Shown: piece after piece, positions 46,401 through 53,169 of the stretch
Layout of the letters: each line of letters starts with the position of its first letter
Position numbering within the stretch: the stretch's first letter is position 1
DNA from: Pseudomonas graminis
GTDB lineage: Bacteria > Pseudomonadota > Gammaproteobacteria > Pseudomonadales > Pseudomonadaceae
DNA: 64,000 nt
Reading direction: 5' to 3'
Assembly: GCF_013201545.1 (NCBI RefSeq)
Contig: NZ_CP053746.1
Span: 4,540,501 to 4,604,500 of the forward strand
Program-made: the position numbers and the translations under genes
The notes under the pieces: generated by a model
Databases searched by the model: none
What the model saw: only the letters and a program-made list of their open reading frames with translations
Told to the model about the DNA's origin: nothing

Positions 46401-47550
46401 CAGTGACCTGACCGTGGTGGTCAGCTCCTCCAACCTGCTCAGCCTGCTCGGTTCGCTGAACCTGGGCCTGTACAAGCTCAACACCACCACCGGCCAATAC
46501 GTGCTGGTCAAGAGCTACGCCGGCGGCTCGCTGGCGAACCTGGGCGGCGGCAATTATGCCGCTCGCTTCGATGACCAGGGGCCCGGCAGCTATCAGGTCA
46601 GACTCGCCGCCGGGGGCATCGGTGTCGCCAGTACGGTCAACATCAGCCTGATCAACGATGCAACCTATACCAATCAGTTCGTCGTCGGCAGCTACACGCC
46701 GGTGGCGGGCAATCTGCTCACCGACACCGCCGGCGGCGGCGCTGATGTGCTGGGCTCGGCGTACACGGTGCTCAATGTGCTGGCGGCCGGCAATTACGTG
46801 ACGCCGGGCTACAACGGCACCACGATTGTCGGCACCTACGGCTCGTTGCTGGTGCAGGCCGACGGACGCTACACCTACACGCTGACGCCAGGACAGACGG
46901 ACGCGGTCATCGGCCGTGAAGACGTCTTCACCTACCAGCTCAGGCACCCCAACGGCACCACCGACACGGCGACGCTGACCATTGATCTGGAACAGGCCGG
47001 TGCCGTCGTTACTACCTCGTTTGCGGCGCTGTCCACTGTAGCGAGCGTTGATGATCACAGCGCCACCGCCATTGCCACCACCGGTGCCGAGCTGATTCAG
47101 GGCACGGCAGGCAACGACACGCTGGACGGGTCCCATGGCGGTGCCGTCACGCTGCAAGGGGGCGCCGGCAACGACACGCTGATCATCGCTGACCAGCACT
47201 TTGCCTCGGTCGATGGCGGCACGGGCACCGACACGCTGCTCTGGGCGGGAGGCGATGCCACCATCAACCTGGGTGATCTGCAGGACCGGATCAACAATAT
47301 CGAGGTGCTGGACCTGAACCACACCAGTGCCGTCGCGCTGACCATCAGCCTGGCGGACCTGGTGTCGATTACCTCGGCAGACAACAACACCTTGCTGATT
47401 AAGGGGAGCAGCGAAGACACCGTACACATGACCAATACCTGGGTCGCCGGCGGTGCGCAACAGGCCGATGGTGTGGATTACACCCAGTACACGCCGCAGG
47501 AAGATCCAACCCATCATCTGTGGGTGCAGAACGGTATTCACGTCGTTTGA
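34423..47550 (+). CDS. Giant BapA-like adhesin secreted by type I secretion
   Basis: A 4375-residue surface protein. Residues 1-~125 are a BapA-prefix-like domain (NIVVANKATSELTAKAWGNL), followed by an Ala/Gly linker (~125-155). Then 41 Ig-like units of ~86 residues (156-~3680) follow the pattern PxAPxxLxxSxDGxxLTGxGE, GATVxV, DGxFxVxL, NGQxLxV, DAAGNxS, APD. A C-terminal block (~3686-4205) has two BapA-type modules, each with a GTLTIDASGNYSYRPDG-like strand. Two RTX-like nonapeptides (GTAGNDTLDG, GGAGNDTL; ~4221-4250) and an uncleaved secretion signal end the protein. It lacks a Sec signal and a recognisable LapG TAAG site. It would mediate cell-cell or surface adhesion in biofilms. The tolC-, ABC- and hlyD-like genes follow directly. 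Start 34423 is preferred over 34393. Confidence 0.93.
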   Translation: MDNIVVANKATSELTAKAWGNLSLDTPSVVQMPVPPSQVSSVSRNGQDLVVNLKNGEQIKVANFFNTAPEGPNNDMVFQGEDGTLWQAQYDTQSFNGFTFDEVNSLDELIADAGVVGGSTPTFAIAGLGLLGAGGAAAAAGGVAGGGGGGGGNAADTSAPVAPGNLLVSADGTLLTGTSEAGATIQVRNTAGTLLGSGVVAPDGTFSVTLNPPQTSGQPLAVSATDAAGNVSPSTQAPTPDTDGGTPPGQGPDTTPPAAPANLAVNPTGDRLTGSGEVGAIIQVRAADGTLLGSGIVAADGTFSLTLSPPQTDGQSLTVNAVDAAGNVSPPAQALAPDIDITPPVDTTAPNAPGNLVVSADGTRITGSGEVGATIQVRAADGTLLGSGIVAADGTFSLTLSPAQTDGQSLTVSAVDAAGNVSPPAQALAPDIDVTPPVDTTAPNAPGNLVVSADGTRVTGSGEIGATIQVRAADGTLLGSGIVAADGTFSLTLNPAQTDGQSLTVNAVDAAGNVSPPAQALAPDIDVTPPGGDVTPPNAPAGIAISGSGSIVSGRGEPGSTASVIDANGNVLGTAIVGTDGLFNISLGAPQNAGQVLQVTLTDAAGNTSANVPLQAPDTTPPVAPSALVLSADGLTLTGRAEAGARVLVRSASGAVIGASRAGVDGTFSVSLDTAQTNGETLNVSVTDSAGNTASAELNAADTTPPAQVADVVISADGTQVSGKGEAGATVTLIANGTPIGTAVVGANGTFATTLAPPVNPGDQVQISQTDTAGLASPVLVVTAPDASGPATPSGLVISGDGTQLTGTASAGSVVQVRDANGVLLGSATVGSNGSFTVAITPAQANGEVLDVVAVDGQGESSVTVPVTAPDITGPAAATDLAVANNGLTLTGRGEPGSTVSVRDAQGNVIGTGVTSATGNFTVSLASAQTNGQALQVVLSDADGNPSPVAPVSAPDLDGPLQPSAIGLDVGGTTLTGIGEAGSTITVTNISGTVLGTAIAAADGRFSVTLNSPQNNGQTLLIGASDSTGNPALPVTFVTPDTQAPAALTNVALDGTGLILTGTAESGATVTMRDAAGNIIGSGQAGAGGSFTLTLTSAQTDGQLLQVTQADAAGNQSQPVPVTAPDLSAPPALTSLDLSANGLIVTGNGQVGATVTVRNASGGTLGSAVVGSDGRFEVILSSAQINGQNLSVTQVDGSTLASPAVPLLAADIQAPDAPTALTLSANGLTLSGQGEPGATVSVRDANGNVLGTATVDPLTGRFDVPLNAVQADGQVLLVRQNDATGNLSPAASFTAPDTTAPAAPTGITISSDGVTVSGTGTPGDTVQVRDGNGTLLGSAIVASNNSFVVTLSPAQLDGQVLSVTQTDASTLPSPAGSVTAPDITAPLAPSDLDLDANGVLTGTTVPFGSVNILDANGVQIGTAVALADGTFTFNVTPILSNGETVQVVATDGTNDSLPTAVLAPDTTRPVAVSDLAISPDGDVVSGTGEPGTTVTVRGPGPGNVLLGTGTVGQDGSFVIGLNPPAASNTNLEVISTDASGNASTAVILPGPDGTQLATPSDLAISSDGFILTGAATAGSTVNILDSNGASLGSGRVNSFGRFSILMRFAQLNAQTLHVTSTDDAGQTSVTALVVADDLTAPEAPTSITISPDGSVVSGRGEAGSTVAITNSSGTLLGSGTVAPNGTFAVIVTPSQLGGQPLTATQTDLAGNVSQTGAVLAPDLTPPDAATGLTINNVGTVVNGVGEAGATVTVRDAAGNILATGIVNQSGQFQVTLPNAVTTGAPLTVTLTDAAGNVSAGASLTTVDTTPPALPQNLLISATGSTLTGTGEAGATVKVLDASGTQLGTALVASDGTFTVTLAPAPNNGQALDISQTDPSGNVSPSANLTAPDISPPAALTQVSVNADGLTVVGRGEPGATVSVRTVGGALLGTALVAANGAFSVTLSTAQINAEVLTVTQEDPPGNVSTAVNVTSVDLTAPESPTALLLSGSGVQLAGNAEAGSTVTVRDAAGNVLGSGVAGTNGVFQVSLSGPQLNGQSLTVTATDAAGNVSVPAPYQAADTVAPSAASNLAISADGLTLGGSGEAGATVVVRDANGNALGTAIVAANGSFTVGLTPAAAAGGTLTVIQTDAAGNASDAATVVAPGNLAEPAPVNLALSADGLTLTGTANAGSTVSIRTASGVLLGTALVNGDGTFSAQLNAAQLNGESLSAIATSSDGINSLATDYLAADVTAPGPLTDLVLTANGLTLTGQGEAGATVTVLGAGGFILGTGQVGANGNFTLSLSPAQIAGQSLSISQTDAAGNESASIALTARDLIAPDAPLALAVTPDGAVLSGTGEPGATVNVSNASGALVGSGSVRIDGTFQITLTTPQANGELLAVTLTDAAGNISLPASLTSVDTTAPLALTQLGISSDGATLTGRGEAGAVVTVTNSLGTPLGTATVGSTGAFTLVLVPALSNAEVLTLVQRDAVGNVSPQVSLTTPDFTPPDPLDNVRINAAGAVVTGTGEAGATVTVRDAGGTLLGTTLVLADGSFSVTLSTPQINSQVLSVQQADPPGNVSVPATVTAPDLTPPAVATDLQFNASGSVLSGSGEVGAAVRITLADGTQVGTGNVGVDGRFLITLTPPQNAGQPVFVVLTDAANNPSAAGSIASPDLTPPAAVTNVQIDDTGVVVSGRGEAGASLLITDAAGNIVGTGVVGVDGNFAVTLSVPQSNGELLSVVQRDAAGNPSTGAPVTAPDFTPPPLPVITGLVNGLTLNGTGEAGATVRVTSASGVDLGSATVQVDGKFSVALTSAQLNGQTLNLTQTDVATNVSATLVYQVADVTDPLAVSNLSVSGDGLVLSGRGEAGATVTVSVAGTPVLGTAIVRADGTFSVPLSIAQTNGQSLTVVQVDAAQNDSTPVPVIAPDITPPAVPVFVSLNSDGTTLQVTAEPNSTIAVTSANGTLLGSAQANASGQYSITLNPAQINGQLISIVATDAANNHSAPLVQQVPDTQAPDPVTNLAISADYLLLEGRGEAGALVTVKNALNITVGSGTVAANGTFALTLSAGITANDVLTVGQADVTGNASGTLNLTVPVTPPPNAPTNLLVSADGLTVTGSAATGTTITVYSATGVVLGTANTNAGGTFSVTLNAAQTNGESLGVTASTAAGGASLLAAVVAADTTPPAVLADLQVNATGTLVTGRGEAGATVTITAGGSTLGTALVNAGGTFAVTLSPAQANGQILNAFQTDAASQPSAIVTVTAPDITAPNAPVSLVLNGAGTVLSGIGEAGATVTVRSSLGVVLGTATVALDGTFNANLSAAQLNGQVLTVSQRDAAGNVSLLANVSAVDTTPPAALTNVALNAAGLQVSGNGEAGATVRVINAGGAVLGSAVVNAAGGFVVLLSTAQLNGQVLNVLQADGTGNASAVVTVTALDLQAPNAPTALVLAANGLTLSGSGEAGATVNVFNAGGTLLGTTTVGVGGTFNVTFNAAQLDGQALTVRQVDVAGNVSAAGSLLAPDTTAPGAPTTVAVNASGTVVTGTGVAGSTVTVRNALGAVLGTTTVAANGSFSVALNAAQINNQVLSITQADAAGNVSLAVSAIAPDLTPPAAPGALLVSVDGLTVTGSGEIGSTVQIKSVGGAVLGTGTVGATGLFSVTLAPAQINGETLLVSLTDIRGNLSVTANVTAPDIDVNTPVVASDNLATATVTLVPVKTTQNFADSFTTLLAGFSKAFVFTVNSGTRLDPTLTLTTGSLVSLLDGVVYTLQVKNASGNWVTLDVNGSGGLLDLVALTGQGVRVNIGDLLGGDYRLIVSSTGIGVVTNVTTQLQLDVTSLTQFNGVAGTAVTGNVITNPGIDGQADVTGPDNGAVLQVLKNGSYVAASAGITVQGLYGTLTIDASGNYSYRPDGAVTSVGKVDVFSYQLVHPNGLSDTANLYVRIDSPQASEVWSDSNLASPAFLVDATNDIAISDITLVNKEVITTSTLGPFLVPLLGGSGSWTTSVAAGAISDLTVVVSSSNLLSLLGSLNLGLYKLNTTTGQYVLVKSYAGGSLANLGGGNYAARFDDQGPGSYQVRLAAGGIGVASTVNISLINDATYTNQFVVGSYTPVAGNLLTDTAGGGADVLGSAYTVLNVLAAGNYVTPGYNGTTIVGTYGSLLVQADGRYTYTLTPGQTDAVIGREDVFTYQLRHPNGTTDTATLTIDLEQAGAVVTTSFAALSTVASVDDHSATAIATTGAELIQGTAGNDTLDGSHGGAVTLQGGAGNDTLIIADQHFASVDGGTGTDTLLWAGGDATINLGDLQDRINNIEVLDLNHTSAVALTISLADLVSITSADNNTLLIKGSSEDTVHMTNTWVAGGAQQADGVDYTQYTPQEDPTHHLWVQNGIHVV
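35164..36000 (+). repeat. Three near-identical 279-bp tandem units in the adhesin gene
   Basis: Units 35164-35442, 35443-35721 and 35722-36000 each end CCGGACATCGAC and encode 93-residue Ig-like units (repeats 2-4). The last two differ at only a few positions, while the other 38 units are far more divergent at DNA level. This points to recent duplication or gene conversion. Confidence 0.85.
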
Positions 47551-47554
47551 TCAG

Positions 47555-47617
47555 CCCGCCGTCTGGCGCTGCCAGCGGCGGGGTTCAACCGGCCGATCAA
47601 TGCGCTCGGCCGGTTGA
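47555..47617 (+). terminator. Two consecutive hairpins between adhesin and secretion genes
   Basis: Hairpin 1 (47555-47582) pairs CCCGCCG/CGGCGGG with inner CTGGC/GCCAG. Hairpin 2 (47585-47617) is a perfect 12-bp stem TCAACCGGCCGA/TCGGCCGGTTGA. No T-tract follows, so partial attenuation or mRNA stabilisation is as likely as termination. Confidence 0.6.
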
Positions 47618-47660
47618 TTCACTAAAGGGAAGCTCTGTATTCGTACAGTAAGGAAGCCAT

Positions 47661-49154
47661 GTGGAGCGCGTTCGCAAGCAGAAATGGCCGGCGGTCGTCC
47701 TGACCCTCGGCCTGTGTCACCCGATATTCTCCGTTGCGCTGGCGGAGGATCAGATTGATCCCGGACTGCGCAGCATCAGTCCTTCGCGCTTGCAGGCAAA
47801 GCCGGCGGACCAGCGGCGCAAGGGCGATGGCACGGCAGGCAGTTCCAAAGGCAGTGCACGAGACAATGCCAAAGGCGGTTCCGCCCCCGGGGCGGTCATG
47901 GTCAAGGAAGACAGCCCGACCCTGGGTCTGGAACAGGCGGTCAGGCTCGCGGTTGACTGGCACCCCAGCATCAGCGAAGCGATCGGCACCTTGTATCAGC
48001 AGGCCGAGGGCATCAACGTGGCTGAAGCCGGTTATTACCCGCAGATCTCCGGCGGGATAAAAGGCGGTTACACCAGCGGCTACGGCAGCGACGACGGCAG
48101 CCAGTCCGTAAGCATTTCCCTCAAGCAGATGCTGTACGACTTCGGCAAAGTCTCGAATTCAGTCGAGGCGGCCCGGGCCAAAGTGGCGCGCAGTCAGGCC
48201 AGCATTCTGCTGGCGATCGATCAGGTCAGCCGCGACACCGCATTTGCCTACATCGAAGTCCAGCGTTATCAGCGTCTGGTGGAGGTCGCCCGCGAGCAGA
48301 TTCGCGGCATCGGCGACATCGTCGAACTCGCCAGACAGCGCAGCGACATGGGTGCGAGCACTCGCTCCGATGTGGTTCAGGCGCAGTCCCGCGCCGAGGG
48401 CGGCATGGCCACGCTGCAAGAGTACAAAGCACTCTACGCGCGCTGGCAGTCGACGTTGACCAACCTGCTCGGGCGGCAGACCCCGCCCGAGGTCAGTGAG
48501 ACGTTCGACACCTCGATGACCGACGCCTGTAAGGGTCCACTGGGCACTGACGCCCTCCCCGCGGTGCTGCAAGCCGCTGCCCAGCGCACCCAGGCCCAGG
48601 CCGAGCTGGCCCAGGCAAAGGCCGAAGCCTACCCGACGCTGTCGTTGCAGCCGTCGATCAACCAGTTTCTGGACGACCATTACGACGACCAGAACACGAG
48701 GATCAATCGCACCCAGGCCGGGATCTTCCTCAATCTGGAAGTCCCGATTTACCAGGGCGGCGCCATCAGTGCCCGCAGTCGCGCCGCCAATTACGCGCTG
48801 ACCGCCGCCGATTCCGCCGAAGACGCCGCCCGTTTGCAGGCGCGGCAAGGGCTCGGCGAAGCCCAGGCGCAGACCTCCGGGCTGACGCGCCGACTCACTT
48901 CGCTCGAATCGCGGCAGACCAGCATCACCGAGGCCCGCGAGTTGTACGGTCGGCAGTACTTGGAACTGGGCACCAGGCCGTTGCTCGACCTGCTCAACGC
49001 CGAACAGGAAATCCATCAGTCGCGCTTCGACCTGGCCAATACCCAGGCCGATCTGCGCCGTCTGCAAATCGACTGCCTGTACAACAGCGGTGCGCTGCGC
49101 CGGGCGTTCGGCATCGATCACAGCACCATCCAGCACGTGGAGATCCTGCCATGA
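47661..49154 (+). CDS. TolC-family outer membrane channel of the adhesin secretion system
   Basis: A 497-residue outer membrane efflux protein. A Sec signal peptide (KWPAVVLTLGLCHPIFSVAL) is followed by a low-complexity linker and two repeated helix/barrel halves typical of the OEP fold: LEQAVRLAVDWHPSISEAIG near residue 95 and ARQGLGEAQAQTSGLTRRLT in the second half, ending in LDLLNAEQEIHQSRFDLANT. It would be the trimeric outer-membrane tunnel, like LapE. The GTG start at 47661 has AAGGA at 6 bases. Its stop overlaps the ATPase gene start by 4 bases. Confidence 0.9.
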   Translation: MERVRKQKWPAVVLTLGLCHPIFSVALAEDQIDPGLRSISPSRLQAKPADQRRKGDGTAGSSKGSARDNAKGGSAPGAVMVKEDSPTLGLEQAVRLAVDWHPSISEAIGTLYQQAEGINVAEAGYYPQISGGIKGGYTSGYGSDDGSQSVSISLKQMLYDFGKVSNSVEAARAKVARSQASILLAIDQVSRDTAFAYIEVQRYQRLVEVAREQIRGIGDIVELARQRSDMGASTRSDVVQAQSRAEGGMATLQEYKALYARWQSTLTNLLGRQTPPEVSETFDTSMTDACKGPLGTDALPAVLQAAAQRTQAQAELAQAKAEAYPTLSLQPSINQFLDDHYDDQNTRINRTQAGIFLNLEVPIYQGGAISARSRAANYALTAADSAEDAARLQARQGLGEAQAQTSGLTRRLTSLESRQTSITEARELYGRQYLELGTRPLLDLLNAEQEIHQSRFDLANTQADLRRLQIDCLYNSGALRRAFGIDHSTIQHVEILP

Positions 49155-51310
49155 CCGAGACCATCGTCATCCCCGAAGCGCCCGCGGCAGGCCCTGATCG
49201 TCCGGATTACTCGCCGTGGGTGGAAGCCATCCTCATCGTCGCCCGGCATTACCGTCTGGACGTCTCGCCCGAGAGCGTGCGTCTGGCGTCGACCAACAGC
49301 GAAGGCCGCGCCGAGGAAGTGGTGCGACACATGGCGCGTCAGGCGTGCTTGAGCGTCAAGTTCGCCCACTACGACCGTAAAAGCCTGTCGCGCTGGCGCA
49401 CGCCGCTGTTGGTGCAACTGCGCGACGGCCAGGTCGGCGTGATCGAAAGCGTCAGCGAGCAAGGCGAACTGGGCATCGCCTACAGCGGCGATCAGGGCCT
49501 GCAAAGCCGTATCGACCCCGCCGTGCTCGCCGAACAGGCGCTGCGCACGGTGATCCTGCGGCCCATTCAGCCCCTGAGCGACGTGCGCACCGACGACTAC
49601 ATCAAGCCCTACGACGAGCACTGGTTCAGGCGCATCGTCCTCAGCGACCTGCGCCCTTACCGCCAGGTGATGCTGGCGTCGCTGGTCGCGAACCTGCTGG
49701 GCATGGCCGGCGTGCTGTTCTCGATGCAGGTCTACGACCGGGTGATTCCGGCCGAATCCCTGCCGACGCTGTACGTCCTGTTCGGTGGCGTCATGCTCGC
49801 GCTGGTGTTCGACTTCGTGATGCGCATCATGCGTCTGCGCATCACCGACGTCCTGGGCAAGCGCGCCGACCTGCGGGTCTCGGACCTGGTGTTCGGCCAC
49901 GCCCTGCGCCTGCGTAACTCGGCCCGGCCGAAATCCACCGGTTCGTTCATTTCGCAGCTGCGCGAGCTGGAGCAGATCCGCGACCTGATCACCTCAAGCA
50001 CTGCAACGGCGCTGGCGGATATGCCGTTTTTCTTCCTGTTCCTGCTGGTGTTCTACCTGATTGGCGGGGCGCTGGTGCTGATTCCTCTGGTTGCGCTGGT
50101 GGCAATGGTGCTGCCCGGCATCCTCGCTCAACGCAAGCTGGCGCGGCTGGCCAATGCGTCGATGCGCGAAGCCGCGCTGCGCAACGCCATGCTGGTGGAA
50201 ACCGTGCAGGGCATGGACGACATCAAGGCGCTGCAGGCCGAGCAACGCTTTCAGCAGCAGTGGAATCATTACAACGCTGCGTCCGCCGACAGCAGCCTGA
50301 AACTGCGTTCGCTGACCAACAGCCTGGTGGCCTGGACCCAGAACGTGCAGGGCGCGGTGTTCGCCGTGGTCATCGTGTTCGGCGCGCCAATGGTGATTGC
50401 CGGCGACCTCACCACCGGCAGCCTGGTGGCGGCCTCGATGCTGGCCTCGCGGATGATGGCGCCGATGGCGCAACTGACCCACGTGCTGACCCGCTGGCAA
50501 CAGGCAAAAGTTGCGCTGCAAGGGCTCAATCGGTTGATGCAGATGCCGGTCGATCATCCCGAAGGCAGCCAGCGTGTGCATCTCCCGTCCATTCGCGGGG
50601 ATTACGTGCTCCGTCAGGCCGGCTTCAAGTACAGCGAAGAAGCATCGCCTGCCTTGAGCGGCATCAACCTGAAGATTCGCCCGGGCGAGCGCGTCGCCAT
50701 TCTCGGGCGCAACGGCGCGGGCAAGTCGACGCTGCTGCAGGCGCTGGCGGGTTCAATGGATTTGTCCAGCGGCGAGACCACTGTGGACGGCATCTCCCTC
50801 GCTCACCTGGACCCGGCCGACCTGCGCCGGGACGTCGGCCTGATGTCGCAGCAGGCGCGGCTGTTCCACGGCACGCTGCGGGACAACCTGACCCTCGGCG
50901 CGGGCCAGGCCAGCGATCAGGAAATCATCGCCGCCCTGGCAGTGACCGGCGCGCTGGAGTTTGTCCGTCAGATGCCCAAAGGCATGGACCACCTGATTCT
51001 CGAAGGGGGTTTGGGCCTGTCCGGCGGCCAGCGCCAGAGCCTGCTGCTGTCACGCCTGCTGATTCGCCAGCCCCAGGTACTGCTGCTGGACGAACCCACG
51101 GCGTCACTGGATGACATCACCGAACGCCAGTTGCTGGAAAAACTCTCGACCTGGTGCCAGGGCCGCACGCTGATCGTCGCCACCCACCGAGTCAGCCTGC
51201 TGCAACTGGTGGAACGGATCATCGTGCTGGACAACGGCCGCATCGTCATCGACGACCACCGCGACGCCGCCCTCACCCGACTCAAGCAGCCGCAAGGAGC
51301 GCAGGCATGA
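49151..51310 (+). CDS. Type I secretion system permease/ATPase with C39-like domain (LapB-like)
   Basis: A 719-residue inner-membrane exporter. Residues 1-~145 are a C39-like domain lacking the catalytic cysteine (SPWVEAILIVARHYRLDVSP), as in RTX exporters that do not cleave their substrate. About six membrane helices lie between residues 165 and 420. The ATPase part has Walker A AILGRNGAGKSTLLQAL (~518), the signature GLSGGQRQSLLLSRLL (~622) and Walker B VLLLDEPTASLD. It powers secretion of the adhesin through the HlyD- and TolC-like partners. The start overlaps the stop of the tolC-like gene (ATGA), and its own stop overlaps the hlyD start. Confidence 0.93.
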   Translation: MTETIVIPEAPAAGPDRPDYSPWVEAILIVARHYRLDVSPESVRLASTNSEGRAEEVVRHMARQACLSVKFAHYDRKSLSRWRTPLLVQLRDGQVGVIESVSEQGELGIAYSGDQGLQSRIDPAVLAEQALRTVILRPIQPLSDVRTDDYIKPYDEHWFRRIVLSDLRPYRQVMLASLVANLLGMAGVLFSMQVYDRVIPAESLPTLYVLFGGVMLALVFDFVMRIMRLRITDVLGKRADLRVSDLVFGHALRLRNSARPKSTGSFISQLRELEQIRDLITSSTATALADMPFFFLFLLVFYLIGGALVLIPLVALVAMVLPGILAQRKLARLANASMREAALRNAMLVETVQGMDDIKALQAEQRFQQQWNHYNAASADSSLKLRSLTNSLVAWTQNVQGAVFAVVIVFGAPMVIAGDLTTGSLVAASMLASRMMAPMAQLTHVLTRWQQAKVALQGLNRLMQMPVDHPEGSQRVHLPSIRGDYVLRQAGFKYSEEASPALSGINLKIRPGERVAILGRNGAGKSTLLQALAGSMDLSSGETTVDGISLAHLDPADLRRDVGLMSQQARLFHGTLRDNLTLGAGQASDQEIIAALAVTGALEFVRQMPKGMDHLILEGGLGLSGGQRQSLLLSRLLIRQPQVLLLDEPTASLDDITERQLLEKLSTWCQGRTLIVATHRVSLLQLVERIIVLDNGRIVIDDHRDAALTRLKQPQGAQA

Positions 51311-52515
51311 ACGCATTGACCACCGAACAAACGCCTCGGCTCGGCGACCAGATCACTTACCTCGATGGCCAGGACGAGCGCAGCATCACCGGGAGCGTGC
51401 GGGTGATCTGGGTCTGCGCGCTGATGCTGGCGTGCTTCGTCGCCTGGGCGGCCTGGTTTCAGGTCGTGGAAGTATCCACCGGCACCGGCAAGGTGGTGCC
51501 CAGCTCCAGGGAGCAGCTGATTCAATCCATGGAGGGCGGGATCATCAAGGAGCTCAATGTCAGCGAAGGCACGTTGGTCGAGCGCGGCCAGGTGCTGGCG
51601 CAGCTGGATGCGGTCAAGAGTGAATCGAACGTGGGTGAGAGTGAGGCGAAGTACCGGGCGGCACTGGCCAGCGTCAACCGGCTGCAGGCCGAAGTCAGTG
51701 AGAAACCGCTGACCTTCGACGCTTCGCTGGACAAGTACCCGGAGCTGCGTCGTGCCGAAACCGAGCTGTTCAACGCCCGCCGCAAAGGCCTGGCCGAAAC
51801 GCTGACCGGCATCGAGAGCTCGTTGAAACTGGTGCGCAGCGAGCTGACCATCACCGAGAATCTGGCGAAAATCGGCGCTTCCAGCCGGGTCGAAGTCCTG
51901 CGCCTGAACCGCCAGCGCTCCGAGCTTGAGCTGAAGGCGACCGAGGCGCGTTCGGAGTACATGGTGCATGCCCGGGAAGACCTGGCAAAAGCCAATTCCG
52001 AAGCGCAGATGCTGTCATCGGTGATCCGCGGCCGCAGCGATTCGTTGTCACGCCTGACCCTGCGCTCGCCGGTGCGCGGCATCGTCAAGGACATCGAAGT
52101 CACCACGATCGGTGGGGTGGTGCCGCCCAATGGGCAGCTCATGCAAATCGTTCCGCTGGATGAGCAACTGCTTATCGAAACGCGCATCTCGCCCCGGGAC
52201 ATCGCTTTTATTCACCCCGAGCAGCAGGCCAAAGTGAAAATCACGGCCTACGACTACTCGATCTACGGCAGCCTGGACGGCAAGGTGGTGACCATCTCGC
52301 CGGACACGATTCAGGATGAAGTCAAACCGGAAATTTTCTACTACCGGGTGTTCATCCGCACGGACTCGGATGTGCTGCGCAACAAGGCAGGTAAAACCTT
52401 CGCCATCGTTCCGGGGATGATCGCCACCGTGGACATCCGCACGGGTGAAAAGACCGTGCTGGATTACCTCATCAAGCCCCTCAACCGCGCCCGAGAAGCC
52501 CTGCGCGAGCGGTGA
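51307..52515 (+). CDS. HlyD-family membrane fusion protein (LapC-like)
   Basis: A 402-residue periplasmic adaptor. One membrane helix (VIWVCALMLACFVAWAAWFQ, residues ~33-52) is followed by a lipoyl half-domain (GGIIKELNVSEGTLVERGQV), a long coiled-coil hairpin (~100-260), the returning lipoyl half (LRSPVRGIVKDIEVTTIGGV) and a beta-barrel ending near DIRTGEKTVLDYLIKPL, the HlyD C-terminal signature. It bridges the ATPase and the outer membrane channel. The ATG overlaps the ATPase stop (ATGA). Its stop codon directly abuts the end of the convergent protease gene. Confidence 0.93.
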   Translation: MNALTTEQTPRLGDQITYLDGQDERSITGSVRVIWVCALMLACFVAWAAWFQVVEVSTGTGKVVPSSREQLIQSMEGGIIKELNVSEGTLVERGQVLAQLDAVKSESNVGESEAKYRAALASVNRLQAEVSEKPLTFDASLDKYPELRRAETELFNARRKGLAETLTGIESSLKLVRSELTITENLAKIGASSRVEVLRLNRQRSELELKATEARSEYMVHAREDLAKANSEAQMLSSVIRGRSDSLSRLTLRSPVRGIVKDIEVTTIGGVVPPNGQLMQIVPLDEQLLIETRISPRDIAFIHPEQQAKVKITAYDYSIYGSLDGKVVTISPDTIQDEVKPEIFYYRVFIRTDSDVLRNKAGKTFAIVPGMIATVDIRTGEKTVLDYLIKPLNRAREALRER

Positions 52516-53169
52516 TCAGTTGGCGGCCAGGTTCGTCGGCACGGGCGTGGCCGGCTTGGCCTGGGCCATGTAGCGGGTCCACTCGCGGTTGATCTCGTTG
52601 TACGGCAAGAAGATGCTGACGCGGGGCTGGTTGGCCAGGTCAGGGCGCTTGATCCTGGCCAGGTCGTTGGCGGTCAGCAACGCCACGGTGATCCCCACCA
52701 CCTTGCCGTCTGCCGCGAAAACCGGACCGCCGGACATGCCCTTGGCGACCGGGCCATCATGGGTGCCGTACATCACGTTGCCTTCTTTGGCGTCCAGACG
52801 AACCATGGCCGGCAGCGCATGGCCGGTGCCTTTCACCGACATGTAGGCGGAGTTGAAACCGACGGAAGTCAGTTCTTCACCGGGCTGGTACGAACGCCAC
52901 ATCGGCACGCCGTTAGCCTTGTGCTTGAAGAATTGCACGTCGCCCTGCCCCTGGTAGACCGCACCGGATACGTAAGGAAGGTGCTTGACCGTCACGGCAT
53001 AATCTTCATTCCACTGGATCGCGGTGCCCATCATCAGATAGGGCAACGGCGCACCGGAGTGGACGACGAAGGCTTGGTCAAATACAGGGTCCTGAGTAAA
53101 AGCGGTGGGCATTCCGTTGCACCCGCTGATCAGCACTGAGGCTGCAACAAGTGACTTGAAGGGGCGCAT
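52516..53169 (-). CDS. Trypsin-like serine protease lipoprotein
   Basis: A 217-residue protein with a lipoprotein signal (SLVAASVLISGC, Cys17), so it is likely tethered in the envelope. The fold is trypsin-like: a likely His in AVTVKHLPY (H63), a candidate Asp in QGDVQFFKH (D77) and the nucleophile in AKGMSGGPVFAADGK (S146). The Asp assignment is uncertain. It ends with no gap against the convergent hlyD-like gene. Close linkage to the adhesin system suggests it could process the adhesin or another envelope protein, but it is unrelated to the cysteine protease LapG; no functional link is proven. Confidence 0.8.
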   Translation of the reverse strand: MRPFKSLVAASVLISGCNGMPTAFTQDPVFDQAFVVHSGAPLPYLMMGTAIQWNEDYAVTVKHLPYVSGAVYQGQGDVQFFKHKANGVPMWRSYQPGEELTSVGFNSAYMSVKGTGHALPAMVRLDAKEGNVMYGTHDGPVAKGMSGGPVFAADGKVVGITVALLTANDLARIKRPDLANQPRVSIFLPYNEINREWTRYMAQAKPATPVPTNLAAN

